Positions 20,470-22,500 of a DNA stretch of 22,500 nt are shown here, piece after piece. Origin of the DNA: Actinidia chinensis (Eukaryota; Streptophyta; Magnoliopsida; Ericales; Actinidiaceae); the NCBI GenBank assembly GCA_009663005.1, contig CM018889.1, positions 5,470,100 to 5,492,599 on the forward strand. The letters are read 5' to 3'. The notes beneath the pieces were generated by a model that did no database searches, was not told the DNA's origin, and saw only the letters and a program-made list of their open reading frames with translations. The position numbers and the translations under genes were made by a program. Positions within the stretch are counted from its first letter, which is position 1. Every line of letters starts with the position of its first letter.

Positions 20470-21190
20470 ATGGATTGTGTTTGCAAGGATTCAAGACCTT
20501 TGGGTTGTCCTTGTAATTTGTATATTGAAGGATTCCCATGCCTTAGCAAAAATCTGACTCAGATCAAAGTTGTGGCTACTGCAGATGTAGGAACAACTGT
20601 CTATCCCATCAGTTGGGCTCATGCCTGGCTTATGAAGGGCCTACAGATATTTCAACAGATGTCTGCACAACCGTTTATCTTACGTAGAATTTTGGTTCAA
20701 TTTTTCAATATTTTGCTCACTCATTTTAGACATAATTTGACCCCAACAATTCTTAAAAACTATTTTTACATCTTGGGAAGGTCTTGGAAACCTTTCTTCG
20801 AAGATTTGAATCTCATGACTCATTATAGCAACCTACTACTAGCAAGTTAATGTTGGAGGAAGATTTCAAATTATTGGAAGCTCCATTAATGCTCTATATA
20901 AGGGTAGTGTTTAGTCAAAAGAGTCCATCTACACTCGGATATTTATTCAACATCCTCAAGAACAACTTCATCTTCAACTTTTGGGAAAGTGTTATACACT
21001 TGAGAGTTCTTCATCTTCCTCAAAGTTGTTCTTCAATCCACTCTAAAATTACATTGTAGAATTTGTATTATTTGAGAGAGTGAGATTGGGAGATTACGTG
21101 CTTGAATTTGTAAACCCGAGATTCTCAAGAAGAGAAATGTTTGGATATCCTTTGAGAGAGAGTTTCATATTTTCATATGCTATCCAAAAG
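20470..21190 (+). mobile_element. LTR-like fragment, probably Ty1/copia
   Basis: A TATA-like 'CTCTATATAAGGG' at 20893-20905 is followed by a pyrimidine/CAAG-rich segment and 'TTTGAGAGAGTGAGATTGGG' (21072-21091), a style I associate with R/U5 regions of large plant copia LTRs. Upstream, an imperfect internal repeat 'CAGATGT..G.ACAAC.GT.TATC' occurs at 20582 and 20656. The 126-codon open frame 20470-20850 lies in the U3-like part; its product has no recognisable domain and I do not treat it as a gene. No matching second LTR in the same orientation is in the window. Confidence 0.4.
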
Positions 21191-21284
21191 GCAAACTATG
21201 AGGGGGTGAAAAATATTTACTCTAATAATGACCAATTAAAATTAATGATCTTAACTAAATGTGTTATGTAATTTATACAAACAA

Positions 21285-21620
21285 TATATAAAATATAATA
21301 AGAGTAAGGGAAGAAGGATTGCAAATAAATTTATAGTGGTTCAGTCAATGATACCCACGTCCATTTCTCCAAATTATCATTGGCATTTCACTATCTTCAC
21401 AAGCTTTCGGATACTTGTAAACTTTTACAATTTCTTCAACACTAGAACTCCTCTAGTCTTCAAGATAATGACTCTCTCTTAGATTACAATCAATCACTCT
21501 AAGTGATTCTCTCAAAAGAATTATATTATTGCAATGAATGCTCACAAACACTCTAATTGAATGATAAATATAATCAAAGATCTCTAGAGTATTTTCTCTC
21601 CTTTTGTTCTAACAAATTTA
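21285..21620 (-). mobile_element. Left arm of an inverted LTR pair (minus-strand LTR end)
   Basis: Read on the minus strand this matches the plus-strand block at 22160-22460 in order. Shared words are 'CTTGAAGACTA' then 'AGTTCT' (21464-21443), 'AGCTTGTGAAGATAGTGAA' (21405-21387), 'TTTGGAGA' then 'TGGA' (about 21374-21360) and 'AACCACTATAAATT' (21341-21328), then a pyrimidine-rich tail. These resemble the promoter-proximal and R/U5 parts of a copia-type LTR. Confidence 0.65.
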
Positions 21621-21739
21621 GCTCAATAAATGATCAAGGGGTTGAAGAATTGAATACATGGGCCGTTGGATCATGATTTGAACATTCAGGATCAAGAGTT
21701 CAAATTTCGGTCGACACTTCTTTAATTCTATAGACTGCT

Positions 21740-22018
21740 CAAAACTTTGGTCAAGGGCTTGCCTAACTTCGATCAACCAAACTTTCTTCGGTCTATGCTT
21801 TATAGAACCAAAGGCACCCAAAATCTTTAGTCAAGGGTTTGACTGAACTTCGGTCAACCCTTTCTTCAAACCAGTGGTTGGCTTAAACTTTGGTTGTCGT
21901 TTTCCCCCACTTCGATCGACTGAACTTTCTTCGGTCGATGCCTTGCATTTCCAAAGGTACTCAAAATCTTCGGTCGAGGCTCGCCAACTTCGATTGATAA
22001 GTTCAATCGACCAAACTT
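21740..22018. repeat. Degenerate ~65-80-bp tandem repeat rich in TTCGGTCGA
   Basis: Units start with 'CAAAATCTT' or a variant at 21740, 21819, 21884 and 21962 (spacings 79, 65 and 78). Each has 'GGTC.AGGG', 'ACTTCGGTCAAC' or 'ACTTCGATCGAC', and in units one and three 'AACTTTCTTCGGTC.ATGC' followed by 'CCAAAGG'. They lie between the two opposed LTR ends and probably derive from U3. The open frames across this zone change with the repeat and are not convincing genes. Confidence 0.7.
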
Positions 22019-22055
22019 GTGACTATGGCAACAATCAAATTATTTTCTATCATTT

Positions 22056-22500
22056 GGTTTATAAATTCAATCCTTGGGGTTGTTGGAAAGGTATTGAATT
22101 GCTTTTAATCTTTACAATTGCTTGTATTCATTACTTCAATCCATTGATAATTGTGAGCTTGATCGGTATCAAGAAAGCTAGATTACTCTAAACACGAGAA
22201 TTTCATTGTATTTATTATCAATCTAGAGTGTGTAAGCAAATAGTTATTTCAAACTATTGTATTTTGTTGAGAAGATCATTGTTGGTGATTGGGAATTGCC
22301 AAGAGAAGAACTCTCTTGAAGACTAAAAGAGTTCTGTGATTGTAAAGGTTGTCAAGCTGTAAGCTTGAAGATAGTGAATTTTCAAGAAGAAGTTTGGAGA
22401 GTGGAAATAGGCTGAGATTTTTCAAACCACTATAAATTGTTTACACTCTTTCTCCTTTCTCTTTTATATTATTTATGCACTTGCCATAATTAGGAGTATA
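22056..22500 (+). mobile_element. Right arm of the inverted LTR pair (plus-strand LTR, runs to edge)
   Basis: 'GGTTTATAAATTC' at about 22057-22069 may be a TATA box. From about 22160 the sequence matches the complement of 21620-21285, sharing 'CTTGAAGACTA' with 'AGTTCT' (22315-22335), 'AGCTTGAAGATAGTGAA' (22362-22378), 'TTTGGAGAGTGGA' (22393-22405) and 'AACCACTATAAATT' (22425-22438). The trailing CT-rich and T-rich part is typical of copia LTR U5. The end lies outside the window, so it is unclear whether this is a solo LTR or the start of a full element. Confidence 0.6.

Noticed and set aside
20470..20850. 126-codon plus-strand open frame starting at ATG
   Set aside because: No recognisable domain; it lies in an LTR-like region and its composition looks random.
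21874..22191. 105-codon plus-strand open frame
   Set aside because: It crosses the TTCGGTCGA repeat and the presumed LTR U3; composition shifts abruptly where the repeat ends.

Overview
This window looks like repeat-rich intergenic DNA from a flowering plant, probably a eudicot. It is AT-rich and gene-poor, contains GT..AG introns, and carries decayed copies of several plant-typical elements: a Caulimoviridae-type endogenous virus, a Ty3/gypsy relative with an antisense gene, a LINE, a MULE-type MITE and LTR pieces of probable Ty1/copia origin. The species cannot be named from the sequence. I recognise only one apparently intact cellular gene.

Layout. 1-6150 (minus strand): a long, heavily mutated endogenous pararetrovirus. 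Its parts lie in viral order when read from right to left: movement protein, coat protein, zinc knuckle, aspartic protease, reverse transcriptase, RNase H, then a further Trp-rich reading frame that runs off the left edge. 6150-7050: nothing recognisable. 7060-7600: three short degenerate tandem repeats. 7690-10300 (minus): a decayed gene of the 'putative gypsy-type transposon' (Transposase_28-like) kind with a coiled-coil tail and at least two introns. It is followed at 10840-11645 by a possible promoter for that gene and a plus-strand LTR-like block. 12305-12559 (plus): a small intact gene of the ARGOS / ORGAN SIZE RELATED family, with a C-rich and CT-repeat tract before it and a purine-rich tract after it. 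14380-15445 (plus): the 3' end of a LINE with a poly(A) tail. 15590-16085: an approximately 100-bp minisatellite. 17164-17409: a tandem duplication. 17775-17983: a 209-bp fold-back MITE with a perfect 9-bp target duplication, possibly nested in a larger terminal-inverted-repeat element. 20470-22500: LTR fragments, including two related LTR ends in opposite orientation around a 'TTCGGTCGA'-rich tandem repeat.

The genes do not form a pathway. The ARGOS-like gene would encode a two-helix membrane protein that modulates growth and ethylene response; everything else is mobile or viral debris. The most noteworthy items are the colinear pararetrovirus with its better-preserved terminal reading frame, the intron-containing antisense gene next to a gypsy-type LTR, the MITE with palindromes nested inside its arms, and the head-to-head LTR pair. 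I see no convincing undescribed system.
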